NCBI GenBank assembly: GCA_014281115.1
Contig: JACONQ010000005.1
Span: 1,612,001-1,676,000 of the forward strand
DNA from: Laburnicola sp. R22_1
Taxonomy: Eukaryota > Ascomycota > Dothideomycetes > Pleosporales > Didymosphaeriaceae
DNA: 64,000 bases
Direction: 5' to 3'
The position numbers and the translations under genes were made by a program. Of the stretch, positions 48,491 to 58,761 are shown piece after piece. The notes under the pieces are model-generated. The model was not told the DNA's origin. It saw nothing but the letters and a program-made list of their open reading frames with translations, and did no database searches. Numbering within the stretch: the stretch's first letter is position 1; each line of letters begins with the position of its first letter.

Positions 48491-50604
48491 CCGTGCACGG
48501 ACGCGCAACGCCCGCCGAACACCAAAACCCTAGACGAAACCCAAACTTCAACACCTCATAACTCCACTACTATGGCTCTAATTGATGATGCGATTGCAGC
48601 AATCGAAGCGCTCGAACTAGGAGAATAGTTCTCATACTAAATAATTGCTAACCAGTTCCATGTGAACCGAAGTACACTAAGCCGAAGACACCGAGGCTGT
48701 TAGCGCCCACGGGCAGCCAAAGAACGCGATCAACAAAACCTCAGCCAACAATAAGAGTTAGAGCTCGTACACTATATTAAAGACCTTACAAAAATAGGGC
48801 TGCCTCCTACAAGAGAGATGATACAAAATTTCGCATCCCAGATAGCTAACGAGCGCGTGAGCGAGAGGTGGGTAACGCGCTTTCTTGACCGACACGGCCA
48901 CCATCTCATCTCAAAATGGACATCTGGAATTGACTCCCTCCGCCACAACGCTGATTCAAACGTCAAGTATAAGCTATACTTTGACTTGCTACATTAGAAG
49001 ATAAAGCAGTACGACATACAGCCGCGCCACACCTACAATATGGACGAGAAGGGCTTTATAATAGGTATAACAGGACGCTCAAAACAAGTGTTTAGCTGTT
49101 GGATGTGGGAGCGCAAAGAGGTGCAAGCGTCACTCTAAGATGGTTCTCGAGAATGGATCACCCTCTTAGCAGCCGTCTGCGCTGATGGGGAGGCTCTGCC
49201 GCCAGGTCTCATCTATCAGTCGGCGAACAGCTTACTGCAGGCAGCTTGGGTGAACGCTATTAAAGCTGGGCAACACGACGTCTTTGTGGCTTCATCTCCA
49301 TCTGGATGGACGAATAACGACGTTGGTTTGGCGTGGCTAGAGCAGGTCTTTGATCGCTGCACGAAGCAGAAAGCGCGTCGTGGGAGAGACTGGCGTCTCC
49401 TTTTACTTGACGGCCATGGCAGTCACCTCACAAAGGAGTTTATCGACTACTGCGACTCCCATCGCATACTCCTAGCCGTATTTCCCCCTCACTCTACCCA
49501 TACGCTTCAACCTCTCGACGTCGTCATGTTTAAACTTCTCTCCACCGCCTACTCTAAGGAGCTCTCCACCCACCTCCAGAGGAGCCAAGGGCTAGTACCA
49601 GTCAAGAAGGGAGACTTCTTCCTACTGTTCTGGGGAGCGTGGGAGACCTCCTTCAAGACAGAGACCATCCTCAAGTCCTTTAAAGCTGCTGGTATATGGC
49701 CTATGGACCCAGAGGTTATACTCAAACGCTTCGCGGACGATGCCTCAGAGCAGCAAAACAACGGTGAAGGACGGTCCTCAGCGCTTACCAACAATGACTG
49801 GCGCCAGATGGAGCGTCTCGTACGCTCTGCAGTAAAGGATACCACCGCAGAAGAGTCAAAGTCGCTCTCCCAAACGCTCCACGGACTCCAAGTACAAAAC
49901 GAGCTGCTACACCATAAGAACAATGGCTTAAGGGAGGCTCTTACTACTAAGAAGAAGCACAAGAAGCGCGGCAAACCTCTTGACTTGCAGCAGCGCCAGG
50001 AGTACCACGGTGGTGCTGTCTTCTGGTCTCCGCGCAAGATCAGAGAGGCACGTGCACGAGAGACAGTGAAGCAGAGGGAAGAGCATGATAGGCAGCTTGC
50101 AAAGGCTAACAGGAAGGAGCTTCAAGCTGCTGCTAAGCTACTCTGAGAGCAGGAGGCAGAGGAGAGGCGTGTGGCGAGAGAGGCAGCTAAGGTGGTGAGG
50201 GAGGAGGAGAAGGCTGACAAGGCAGCTAAACGCGAGCGCTAGAAGGCAGCTCGCAACGCTAAAAAAGCTATACAACTGTCCTAAAAGGGCAAGCGCAAGG
50301 CCTTAAAAGCCTCTACTCAAGCCAACAAGCGTTAGAAACAACGTGGTGCTGGTGCAGCTGCTAAGGAGGCATCACAGGCTGCACCAGCTGCCCTAGCTTT
50401 TATCACCCGCCGCAGCCGCAACGTTACACTTCCCAGTAGATTTAGATAGTACAAATTAATCGCAAGCATCTAATTACTACTGCTCTACAAAATCTTGTAA
50501 TAATAACTATTGTAGATGGCTTAATAACTTCATCTTTAAAGTGGTGAGCATGTTATTATTCGGCGGGCGTTGCGCGTCCCCGGGCGTTGCGCGTCCGTGC
50601 ACGG
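48491..50604 (+). mobile_element. Pogo-like DNA transposon E3, 2,114 bp, least mutated copy
   Basis: Termini CCGTGCACGGACGCGCAACG and complement, TA at 48,489-48,490 and 50,605-50,606. The right terminus contains an extra 17-bp direct repeat (GGGACGCGCAACGCCCG) that the left terminus lacks. It belongs to the same family as E1 and E2. It lies 4 kb outside the AT-rich isochore, in ordinary gene DNA. Confidence 0.95.
48572..50450 (+). pseudogene. Pogo-like transposase (E3), single frame with a few RIP-type stops
   Basis: One frame from ATG 48,572 to about 50,450, roughly 620 codons. Order: N-terminal MALIDDAIAAIEALELGE; psq-type helix-turn-helix ending NRSTLSRRHRG (about 48,668-48,700); CENP-B-type region LPPTREMIQNFASQ and ERWVTRFLDRHG (about 48,800-48,900); DDE catalytic core with YNMDEKGF (49,037-49,060, first Asp), LLLDGHGSH (near 49,405, second Asp) and LQPLDVVMF (near 49,508, third Asp); then a helical region, LREALTTKKKHKKRGKPLDL (near 49,930) and a basic coiled tail. 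All three catalytic aspartates are intact. Most stops are TAG or TAA in place of CAG or CAA, the RIP signature; one TGA at 50,144 fits CGA to TGA. The longest open part is 49,250-50,146. Confidence 0.88.
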
Positions 50605-51305
50605 TAAGCGAATGCGAAGACAGTTACTAAGCGAGTACCATGCATGTCGAGCATCAGCCTTCCGTTAACAAACGGCGTAGAGACATTTGAAATTGAGCGG
50701 ATGATTTTTAGGAATGGCCTGCTCGGGCCTAAGTCTGACTTACCATCAGCATAGACTCAGCAGGCCTGCAGGGCGACCTCGGATCCAAGAAGGGAGGAAT
50801 CGGCATATTTACACATAGTCACGACCGTAACGCGAACATAAGTCAGGCCGCAACATTCAAGATTGACTACGAGGGGGGCGATAAAAGCTGCGAGGGAGTA
50901 AAAGGGCAAACGAGGAAAACACAATGCGGAAACAATAATGGCCTTTAATAACACAGTCAGCAATTGCAGGCACTTGAACGATTGACTTGCCAATGATCGA
51001 AGCTTACTGTAGCGACATGATACCAGGTGCATTGTGTATGCTAGTAATGCTGATGGCCATGTGATTGCTGACGAAGGTCAAATAACAGAAGATGGATGAC
51101 CAAGGCGGTCGTGAGTTGTGTTCGATGGGAGAGGACGACGGAGCAGTCGGCGAAGAATCTCATCAACATCTTGAAATCTCAATGGATGAGCCATGGCTAA
51201 ATGCATGGTCGAGGAAGGGCAAGTCGTATTGTATTGGACACGGCCAAGATAGCCGATTGAATCGGAATGCTTCGTCCAAATCTTTCCCCTCTTCAGTTCC
51301 TCTTG
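50605..51305. other. Flank of the broken gene; no intact coding region
   Basis: Contains the putative 5' splice site (50,743) and a minus-strand open frame 50,757-51,032 with no recognisable features. A plus-strand frame at 51,092-51,337 overlaps the end of the next gene and looks like chance. Base composition is normal. Confidence 0.35.
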
Positions 51306-51308
51306 ACC

Positions 51309-52309
51309 TCATCTTATCTTTGCACGTCCTAGCATGAAGCCCACCAACGCTGCGGCACCGATAAACAATAGCATAGGCACTGCTTTGTCCATGGCAGCCG
51401 GTGCCTCTGTCTTTTCGTTCCTTGTAGTTCTTGTTCCTTCGTACTGTGCCTGGCTTTTCTTTCTCGCGCTGCTGAGGTACTCGTCGACAAGAGGATCCCC
51501 AGACCCACTCAAATCAATCCACTCCCGCTCCGAGTCCCCATGGTCTACTGGACTCGCAATGTTCAAGGGGCCCATCCCACCCGTCTTTTTCACATCTGCA
51601 GGCAGCCATTCATCCAAGGTCTGTTCTGGTAAGCACCTAAATACGAGGCACATCCACATTTCGAGCACATTGAGTAGTAGATCCGGACTATCCATTCCAG
51701 GTAGTATGTGATTGCCCATATTTGGCGAGGGCAGAGCACATAACACGCCGAAGGTATTAACTTTTGAATTCTGGAAAGCATGGTAATGCAGAGATGGATT
51801 GTCGCGTCGGTAACGGAAGTTCCAGTGCTGCGAGACGCGCCACCGGAGGTTGCTCGATTGGCCGATGTAGAGACGGGTAAGAGAGTCCAGGCCGACCAGG
51901 GCATCGAAATATATGCCTCGACCTTGGTACTCAAAGTCGCCACCAATTTTTCTCATACTTTTCAAACGTGAGATCAAGTAATTGAAGAGGAGCATGTTTC
52001 TTACGCGTCGTAATTCCACCTCTGTTCAAGCGAATTCCACACATTGAACCTAACGCATCGGAAACAAAAGTCCGCCAAGTTCGGATGCCTGTCTATCCAT
52101 TTGCCGTATCTTGCGTGATATTTCGACTGCGGGTCTTTGAGTCTTGCAAGCATGTGTGAGAGGACATTGTGCGCCTCCTGTTGAGTCGCGGTCAATGTTT
52201 CGGGAAAGTCTTCCATTGTGGTTACCGGAGCTGATGATCGATTTCGTGTAGGACTGTCATAGCGAGACGCCTGAGTAGTGGTCATGTTCAATATATATGG
52301 TGCGGACAA
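51309..52309 (-). CDS. GIY-YIG domain protein with C-terminal transmembrane anchor
   Basis: Two exons: 52,309-52,005 and 51,957-51,309, with a 47-nt intron (GTAAGA...AAAAG) that keeps the frame at NYDA/MRKIGG. Start taken at MSAPYIL; the Met eight codons later (52,285) is also possible. Protein of about 317 residues. An N-terminal helical region (TATQQEAHNVLSHMLARL) precedes a GIY-YIG nuclease-type domain: GIYFDA, LYIGQSSNLRWRVSQHW with the catalytic Arg, a following HYHAF, then LLNVLEMWM with the likely metal-binding Glu and PLN. The last 22 residues (VPMLLFIGAAALVGFMLG) form one membrane span before a short basic tail, as in tail-anchored proteins. The family is known in structure-specific and mobile-element endonucleases; the membrane anchor is unusual. 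Substrate unknown. Confidence 0.7.
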
Positions 52310-52559
52310 CAGGCTGCGGAGGCGTAGAGAAGTTGAGTTGTTCCACTAGTGTAGGCACCGCTACCCAATTAGGCTTAAGCGCAGGCAACAACCAGGGGTG
52401 ATTGAGAGAATCGGGCGTGTAGAGCTGCAATTGCCACTTGCTGCCTACGAATTCAATGCCCTTGTCTTGTTGGAAATGAATGAAGTCTGGTGCTAGATGG
52501 AATGACGGAGTCGAGGTCAGTGATGGAAAGTCGCGAGGTTGGGGCGAGCTGCGAGCCAC
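52260..52559 (-). CDS. Possible small hypothetical protein or upstream exon
   Basis: A 100-residue frame (MARSSPQPRDFPSL start; VRTIYIEHDHYSG near the end) overlaps the start of the GIY-YIG gene in another frame. It has plausible amino-acid composition but no recognisable domain. It could be an upstream exon joined by an unseen intron, or chance. Confidence 0.25.
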
Positions 52560-53938
52560 AGGTCATATCCAGCTTAGCGCCTGAGTTGTGCGCCACCACA
52601 CTGCGAAAGTACAACTCCAAAGGCCAGAGCGGGGCCTTCAGCCAGAACTAGGGACAAATACACCTTCGTCTATGGTATACGGGAACTTCGCCGATGATGA
52701 GATTCCGGCAAATTACGATCTAAAAGGCTAACAAGGTCAGGCGAACTTTGGGACGACTATATTCACATCCAGGGAACATGCGCATGAGCTTAGGCTTTGA
52801 ACTTAATTATAACGGTAGTCTCATACTCTATGTTATAAATATTGCTCATATGTAGTTTTCCAAAAGAGGGTGATGTATCCGATGTACCAGGTACCTAAGG
52901 TAACCCGGACCGTTTGCCACCCAAACCCGCCAACGGAGATCATCACGCAGAACTCATCTTATATGCCTTGCAAGACATCGACCCACAAGTCTAAAAAGCT
53001 CAGGAAGAGATGAACGAGACTAAGAGTGAATCGCCGCCACGACTTTGTGAGACCTTGTTCCTAATATGCCACGTGCAACAACATAAATAGATGGCTAGAT
53101 GGCGCTTCAGAATCATGAGAACCCTCCTCAATGCAGTCGACGACTGGTGTGGATTTTTTTTACTTATTACACGGTCAGTGTCTCTAAACTCTCACTCGGC
53201 CCTGTTGTCTTCTCTTACTAAAGTTCCTACTAGAGACGACAGCGACTTCTACCAGCCCCCAAGGACATTATAACGCTCAGTATTACGATTATCCAAACTC
53301 CACGCCCTAGAGCAGTTGAGTGAAAAATTGCTAAGGTACGATCAGTGTAGAGGCACACATCAACTAGGCACTTCGCGTCTTTCACTCAACCACGGCAAAC
53401 GACGACACCCGCGCACCACCACCGCCACCACCGCCAACCTTTCACCTCGCTCCACCCACATACTAGAATCAATTACCTGCCTATATATATTTCAAAAGTT
53501 AGCATTTCTTTCAGCAGTACTCACTTGACATAACCGAGTAGCTTATCGAAAGGTGCAATGAATTGAGGGCCCTCGCTATAGCTTGGGAGCAGGGTTGTCG
53601 GTTCGATTCGAACTTAATTCCCCGGTGTTTACATTTTGCCATTTGTTTAAGACCCTTTTTTTAGGTGGGTAGTGGTAGAGGAACGCATAGTATGGGCTCT
53701 CCTGCCTTTTGCGAATTTTGGTAGTAAGAGAATGGCACGATGTGGTTCTCTAAAAAAAACGTACATTTTGTCCACCCTCGAACAGTTGTAGTGATAGTAA
53801 TGCAGTTCGCTGACGAATCAGCGATGCAGCGCACCACTAACAGACAAAAGGCCTCGCTAGGCAGCAGCAACAACAACAACAACCAAATCCAACCTCAAAC
53901 CAAACCAATCTCACCTCCACCATCCCCTTCCTAACCGC
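52560..53938. other. Intergenic region, 1.4 kb
   Basis: Ordinary composition with no convincing gene. It contains CAC/ACC-rich tracts near 53,410-53,440 and a CAACAA tract near 53,864-53,882 that is likely 5' untranslated sequence of the protease gene. Confidence 0.45.
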
Positions 53939-53939
53939 C

Positions 53940-54854
53940 ATGCGCCGCACAACAAGATCCCAAACCCGCCAGACCCCCCACTCCACAGCACCAGCCCTCC
54001 CTCCCTCCATCCACCTCAAAACCACACCCACACAACCACCCTCCCTCCTCCCCGCCACCTTCACCCCAAAACTAACCTCCCTCCCCCCCGCCTCAACCAC
54101 CCTCCTCACCTACAAACGCACCCTCCTCCGCGCCAAAACAACACAAACCCACCTCCACCGCTCCCTCCCCAACCCATCACCCCCCGCCCTCACCACCGCC
54201 CTAACCGCAACCCTCGTCTTCGCCCAACAAGAAGCCGGAACCGCAATCTGCATCTCCCCCCAAGGCCTCCTCCTCACATGCTCGCACTGCATCGCCGACG
54301 ACGCCGCCACCGCGCTAGCCACCCCGTCTCCGCACTGGCTCGTCTTCGCAACGGGGGAAGTCGTCACCGCTGAGTGTGTAGCCTGGGACGGGAGGCGCGA
54401 TCTCGCGCTTCTACGCATCACTGGAGCGGAAGCTGCGGCAGACGGAGCGGGACACGAGGCTGCTACGCGGCGCACATTCGCTTATGCTGCGCTTTCCGCG
54501 TCGAGGACGCTGCGCCTCGGGACGGAGTTGCTTTGTATAGGGCACCCTGGCAGCGAAGACCTCGAGGTCGAAGAGGCGGGTGTGGCGACTGGGTATGATG
54601 TGTTGCATGTTAGTGAGGGTGCGTACCGCGGGTTGTCACCTGGGCAGGATCCGCAGGATAACGATGAGATTGGGGCGCTGATGCATGATTGCTGGACGTA
54701 TTGGGGGCATAGTGGGGCGCCGTTGATCGAGCGCGGGGCGGGAGGGCTGGTAGGGTTGCATTCGAGCTGGGATGAGGAAACGGGGATGAGGAGGGGTGTG
54801 GCGCAGGAGGCTATCAGGGAATTTCTGGTAGAGCATACGAATCTAGAGGGTTAG
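53940..54854 (+). CDS. Trypsin-fold serine protease (S1/HtrA-like), intronless
   Basis: 304 residues. The first 90 residues are Pro/Thr-rich and basic and do not look like a signal peptide. The protease domain runs from about residue 95: GTAICISPQGLLLTCSHCI carries the catalytic His in TCSHC; RRDLALLRI carries the catalytic Asp; WGHSGAPLI carries the catalytic Ser in the sequence GHSGAP, where the usual form is GDSGGP or GNSGGP. GHPGS and GLHSSWD match the beta-strands near the specificity pocket. No PDZ domain follows, so it is a single-domain protease unlike bacterial DegP or yeast Nma111. The ORF is very C-rich at codon third positions at its start. Location is probably cytosolic or nuclear. 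Substrate unknown. Confidence 0.8.
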   Translation: MRRTTRSQTRQTPHSTAPALPPSIHLKTTPTQPPSLLPATFTPKLTSLPPASTTLLTYKRTLLRAKTTQTHLHRSLPNPSPPALTTALTATLVFAQQEAGTAICISPQGLLLTCSHCIADDAATALATPSPHWLVFATGEVVTAECVAWDGRRDLALLRITGAEAAADGAGHEAATRRTFAYAALSASRTLRLGTELLCIGHPGSEDLEVEEAGVATGYDVLHVSEGAYRGLSPGQDPQDNDEIGALMHDCWTYWGHSGAPLIERGAGGLVGLHSSWDEETGMRRGVAQEAIREFLVEHTNLEG

Positions 54855-55047
54855 AGTAGGAATGCTGGCGAGGTGCGTTGGGAAGTCTAGACCGGATTCG
54901 AGGAGAGGCGAAAAGACTGAAAGTAGATACGCCAATAGTACATATAAAATTTTACAGTGCGGTATACGTAGCATGCTAAGGTTGTTCAGCTTATAGGCCC
55001 AGACTTCGAAGAGAGTCGCCTCCGTACTTGGAACGTCCATGCACTGC
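54855..55047. other. Short convergent intergenic region
   Basis: Holds the 3' ends of the protease gene and of the minus-strand gene that follows. No further feature is seen. Confidence 0.5.
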
Positions 55048-56391
55048 CTATGCGTTCATACCAGGCATCAGATCAGGCTTGTCGAGGATCATGCCTCGGA
55101 GTGCTATCCACTCTCTCAAGCCTTCCCACTCTTCTCCTTCCTCGTCGCCTCTCCTCCACTCTTCCTTGAAGCCCCATGCGCACGCTATCCGGTCCAGGGC
55201 CGCTCGCTCGTCCTCCCTCATGTACCGGTCCAGTAGTGGCGTACCTGGCCTCCAAACGACTCTCGTGTGGTTGTCGTTGTATGTGGTCAAAGCAACAAAG
55301 CCTAGTGTTCCGGTACACAAGACATAGGTTGAAAGTCCAAAGAAAGAGTACATCTTGAACATCCAGGGGTCAATGAAATTGCTGTACACCGATAACTCTT
55401 GAGCGATCATATATAGTGCTAGAGGTGTGATGCCCGCCAAAACACCTGGTAAACCCAGTTTTGTCAGCATCCTATGTCGCCGCCATGCAGGTGCGCAATA
55501 TGTCGTCTCTATGATGTCCAATGCCAGGGGCATGTCCTTCGCATCAATTGCTGCGGTGAGCGCCTTTGCGGCTAGATCAGCAGGAACAGCCTGCTTCGCG
55601 GCTTTGGGCGATGGCTTGGTGAACTTGGGCGGCGAAGATCCAAGCTCCGGCACTGGCTTGTTGGCATACAAATGAAGAATCTCGGGGATTGCACGCGGAC
55701 AGCCCACCAGGCGCTGGAGGTGGATGTAAGCAGCTAATATGTTCGGCGAGATGAAAACATTGGGATGCTTCAGTAGGTCGGCGGCGAGGCGAGAGATGTA
55801 TTGAGGTGACGGAAGCTCGTCCATAGAGGCAGGTCGTGGACTCGACTGCTTCACATGATGCGCATCTGGTTCCTCGCGATCCAGGGAGAGTATGGAGCTA
55901 GCCGAGCTCTGCCTGAGATCTATCTTTGCAGGCAGTGGTTTTCTTGATCGGATAGCCAGCGCTTCTCGGGTAATTGCCCCCAGGCCTTCGAGCGCCTGCA
56001 GGGTGGCGGCCTCAGACTCGACCTTGGCGGACGATTGTATCCATGCGATGTGCCGTTCCACCTCGGCGAGCGCCGTCCTCAAGGCAGCCACCCTGTCCAC
56101 CCATTGCTGGCTGTCTTCTGTGCCGGTTGCGCGCTCTGTTGCCCCTCGAGTGGCCGTGTCGGTGCGCACAGGTATGCGTGGGCGAACGGCATGCGGCTGC
56201 TTCCCCATCTGTTGTCGTAGCGCGGGTGCCTTCCACGTCGCTGCGGCGATGAAGGAGCGGCGGTTTGGTGGCTGCTGCAAGATGAAATCGCACAATTGGC
56301 AAACGGACCGCGTCCGCAGCGGCAGGGTTCTGGGCTGCATGGTGGGTGAACTGTTCTTGTTCTTGGGAGGTTGCGGTGAGGTCTGGTGCAC
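55048..56391 (-). CDS. Predicted mitochondrial membrane protein of unknown function
   Basis: 447-residue intronless frame. The likely start is the second Met (MQPRTLPLRTRSVCQL, codon 18), which would place an Arg-rich, acid-free mitochondrial targeting sequence at the N-terminus. The middle has a predicted helical stretch (WVDRVAALRTALAEVERHI) and a conserved-looking block SRLAADLLKHPNVFISPN to ILHLYANKP resembling helical-repeat mitochondrial proteins. Two hydrophobic spans follow: LPGVLAGITPLALYMIAQEL and FFGLSTYVLCTGTLGFVALT, then a charged C-terminus (WRPGTPLLDRYMREDER, WGFKEEWRRG). The arrangement suggests an inner-membrane protein with matrix-facing ends. I do not recognise a named family. 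It is divergently arranged with the verprolin gene, about 190 bp apart. Confidence 0.65.
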   Translation of the reverse strand: MHQTSPQPPKNKNSSPTMQPRTLPLRTRSVCQLCDFILQQPPNRRSFIAAATWKAPALRQQMGKQPHAVRPRIPVRTDTATRGATERATGTEDSQQWVDRVAALRTALAEVERHIAWIQSSAKVESEAATLQALEGLGAITREALAIRSRKPLPAKIDLRQSSASSILSLDREEPDAHHVKQSSPRPASMDELPSPQYISRLAADLLKHPNVFISPNILAAYIHLQRLVGCPRAIPEILHLYANKPVPELGSSPPKFTKPSPKAAKQAVPADLAAKALTAAIDAKDMPLALDIIETTYCAPAWRRHRMLTKLGLPGVLAGITPLALYMIAQELSVYSNFIDPWMFKMYSFFGLSTYVLCTGTLGFVALTTYNDNHTRVVWRPGTPLLDRYMREDERAALDRIACAWGFKEEWRRGDEEGEEWEGLREWIALRGMILDKPDLMPGMNA

Positions 56392-56577
56392 AGTGACGAA
56401 GCGTTGGGCGGCTGCGGCTTGGCGATGACTTGACGGAATCGCAAAGAAGCTCCTCCACGCTATCTCCTACACACCACGTCCACGCGTCACAGGCAGCAGC
56501 ATACGGAAAACTCGGACTGTCCTTCGGTGAAGAGAGGGCACAACGAACTCCCGCAAACGAAAACCTCACACGACACC

Positions 56578-58148
56578 ATGCCCGCACCGCCGCCTCCCCC
56601 TCCGCCCATGCCGCCCATGGGTCGCGGAGCTGGAGGACCACCACCGCCGCCACCAATGCCCGGAAAAGCTCCTGGAGGAAAGCCGCCTGGAGGAGCAGGA
56701 AGAGTAGGTCCACGCCTCTCAAGGCTGTCCACAGCTTCGTAGCTCCGACGTGACCACTTGGAACTTGTGCTAACATCGCATAGGGCGCGCTGCTATCAGA
56801 CATTAACAAGGGCGCACGACTGAAGAAAGTCACCCAAGTCAACGACCGTTCTGCACCAATAGTGGGAAAGGTGTCAGACGGACCGAGTGGACCACCGACG
56901 GCCGGCGCACCGCCCGTACCTGGCATGGGTAGGGCTCCAGCACCTCCATCTGGCCTTGCGCCGCCTGTGCCTGGCAACCGAGCGAGAAGCAATAGCGACA
57001 CGGCGGGGGATGGAGCAAGAGACAGTGGAACGGTCAGCGCGGCGCCGCAGCTGGCGGGGCTATTTGCGGGCGGCATGCCAAAGCTGAGGAAGTCGGGTGG
57101 TGTGAACACGGGCAGGGAGGAGAGCAGTTCGCCATATCTCTCGGATCCAGAGACATCACGAAGCTCAGCACCTCAACCGCCGCGAGGGGCTGCCCCAAAG
57201 CCACCAGGAGCAGCACCTCCCATCCCTGGAGGCCGGCCACCGCCAAACCCCTCCATCTCTGCGCTCCGGAACAACCTACGACCTTCCTCTATCGCATCAA
57301 CACATTCCATGTTCGACATAGGATCCAAACCAAAGCCGCCCTTGCCAGGGAAAAAGCCACCTATACCGCCTCCAGCTTCCCGCAAACCATCTGGATTGGC
57401 GCCTCCACCACCTGCGTCGCCCGCTCGAGCTCCTCCTGTGCCCGGATCAGCTCCTCCAGCACCACCACCACCTCCCCCTCCATCGCACACTCCATCGGCA
57501 CCTCCGCCTCCACCTCCCTCAGTCTCGACGCCTTCAGCGCCCCCTCCACCGCCGCCCTCTGCACCTCGAGTCCCTAGTCGTTCAACGCCCCCGCCACCGC
57601 CGCCGGCACCACCGAGGGCGCAACAGGATGATGGAGACGACGACGACGAGTATGATCCGTACAAATACAACAACACACCGCCGAAACCTCCGTCCGCCCC
57701 CGTCCCACCACCCCCGAAAGCACCAACCAATGGGACCACGCCGTCGCTCGCCGAACAAGCTGCCCGCAACGCATTCGGCCGTTCATCTCCCGCAGCGCCT
57801 CCCCCACCTCCACCTTCTTCGATGGCCCCATCGCCCCCTAGCGTATCCGCCCCCCCACCACCGCCAATGTCACCACTAGATCGCTCTGCTTCGCAGGCTC
57901 CGTTACGGTCAATGCTAGATCCGAGCTCGTACACACTGACAAACGGTGGATCAGCAACGAAGAGCGGACCAACGACCCCTAGCATGAGTCCAGGGCATAA
58001 GGGAAAGATTGTGCCGATCCATGACCTGAGATGGAGGTTCGTCGATGAATCGCAGTACCCACGCCCGAGAGAGTTTCTAGGCGGCCCGAAAAAGTACCGT
58101 GCAGGTCGAGGGAGCAGCGTCCCTCTGGACCTCAGCGCGTTTGAATAG
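56578..58148 (+). CDS. VRP1: WASP-interacting protein (verprolin), two exons
   Basis: Exon 1 56,578-56,703, exon 2 56,784-58,148; the 80-nt intron has a perfect branch site TGCTAAC and GT...AG ends. About 496 residues. Order: polyproline start (MPAPPPPPPPMPPMG); WH2 actin-binding motif spanning the start of exon 2 (GALLSDINKGARLKKVTQV); a very long proline-rich region with repeated PPPPPP blocks that bind profilin and SH3 domains; a short acidic patch (DDGDDDDEYD); and a C-terminal WASP WH1-binding motif (LRWRFVDESQYPRPREF). Verprolin brings actin monomers to WASP/Las17 and supports Arp2/3-driven actin patches in endocytosis and polarised growth. WH2 at the start and the WASP-binding motif at the end make the call firm. 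Confidence 0.93.
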
Positions 58149-58761
58149 AATTTGGGAAAGAAGGAAGGTCCGAGGCGCCAGCTCGGGAAACCGGACTTGG
58201 CGAGGCGCAATACTTTGTCTTGTGCACGGGTTACTTAGGCTTTCGGGGGTTTGAGCTCAGCAATGGCGTTTAGGCGAGGTTTCCACTGGACTGGGAACTC
58301 GGCGAGAGTCTTGCACGGCATGCGGGGTGGATTCAAGATATTCTTGGTGTATTGTTCAATGTGTTTTATTTGGAGATAGACCCAGATTGTACAATTCTCA
58401 TTCTAACTATTCATTCAGGAGCGATCAAACTTCTTTCTCGTGATCTGCCTCTTGACCTGCTGCATTACCGATGCTACCGCAATGCTTTTTGGTGCCCGAA
58501 AGAGTGGTGAGTTCGCGCGTGTTTAGGCGCGGCGCCAGCTGGTCACCCAGGTGGATTGAGCTCCGAAACATGACATGCGGGGTAATACTTTCTCTCCCCA
58601 CACCACCATGGCGTGTCCGCAACGGACAATGCAGCAAATAAGAGAACGATGCTCTGTATAACACTGTCGCTGTTGACCGATCCGCCTGCACGGTCGTCGA
58701 ATAGCCATCCACACGGCGTGAGTCCGAGAAATGAGTCCACGAATATGAAAGCCGTGACCCC
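58149..58761. other. Convergent intergenic region
   Basis: 3' flanks of verprolin and of the Adc17/Tma17 gene. Open frames here (for example 58,425-58,889 minus) lack recognisable content. Confidence 0.5.

Noticed and set aside
53570..53640. tRNA-like stretch with a GGTTCGATTCG B-box-like word
   Set aside because: The T-arm stem does not pair properly, no A-box with correct spacing and no acceptor stem could be drawn.
56012..57109. 365-residue minus-strand open frame
   Set aside because: Antisense of the verprolin gene and of its divergent neighbour; the reading lacks stops because of proline codons on the other strand.
57173..58210. 345-residue glycine-rich minus-strand open frame
   Set aside because: Antisense shadow of the proline-rich verprolin exon.
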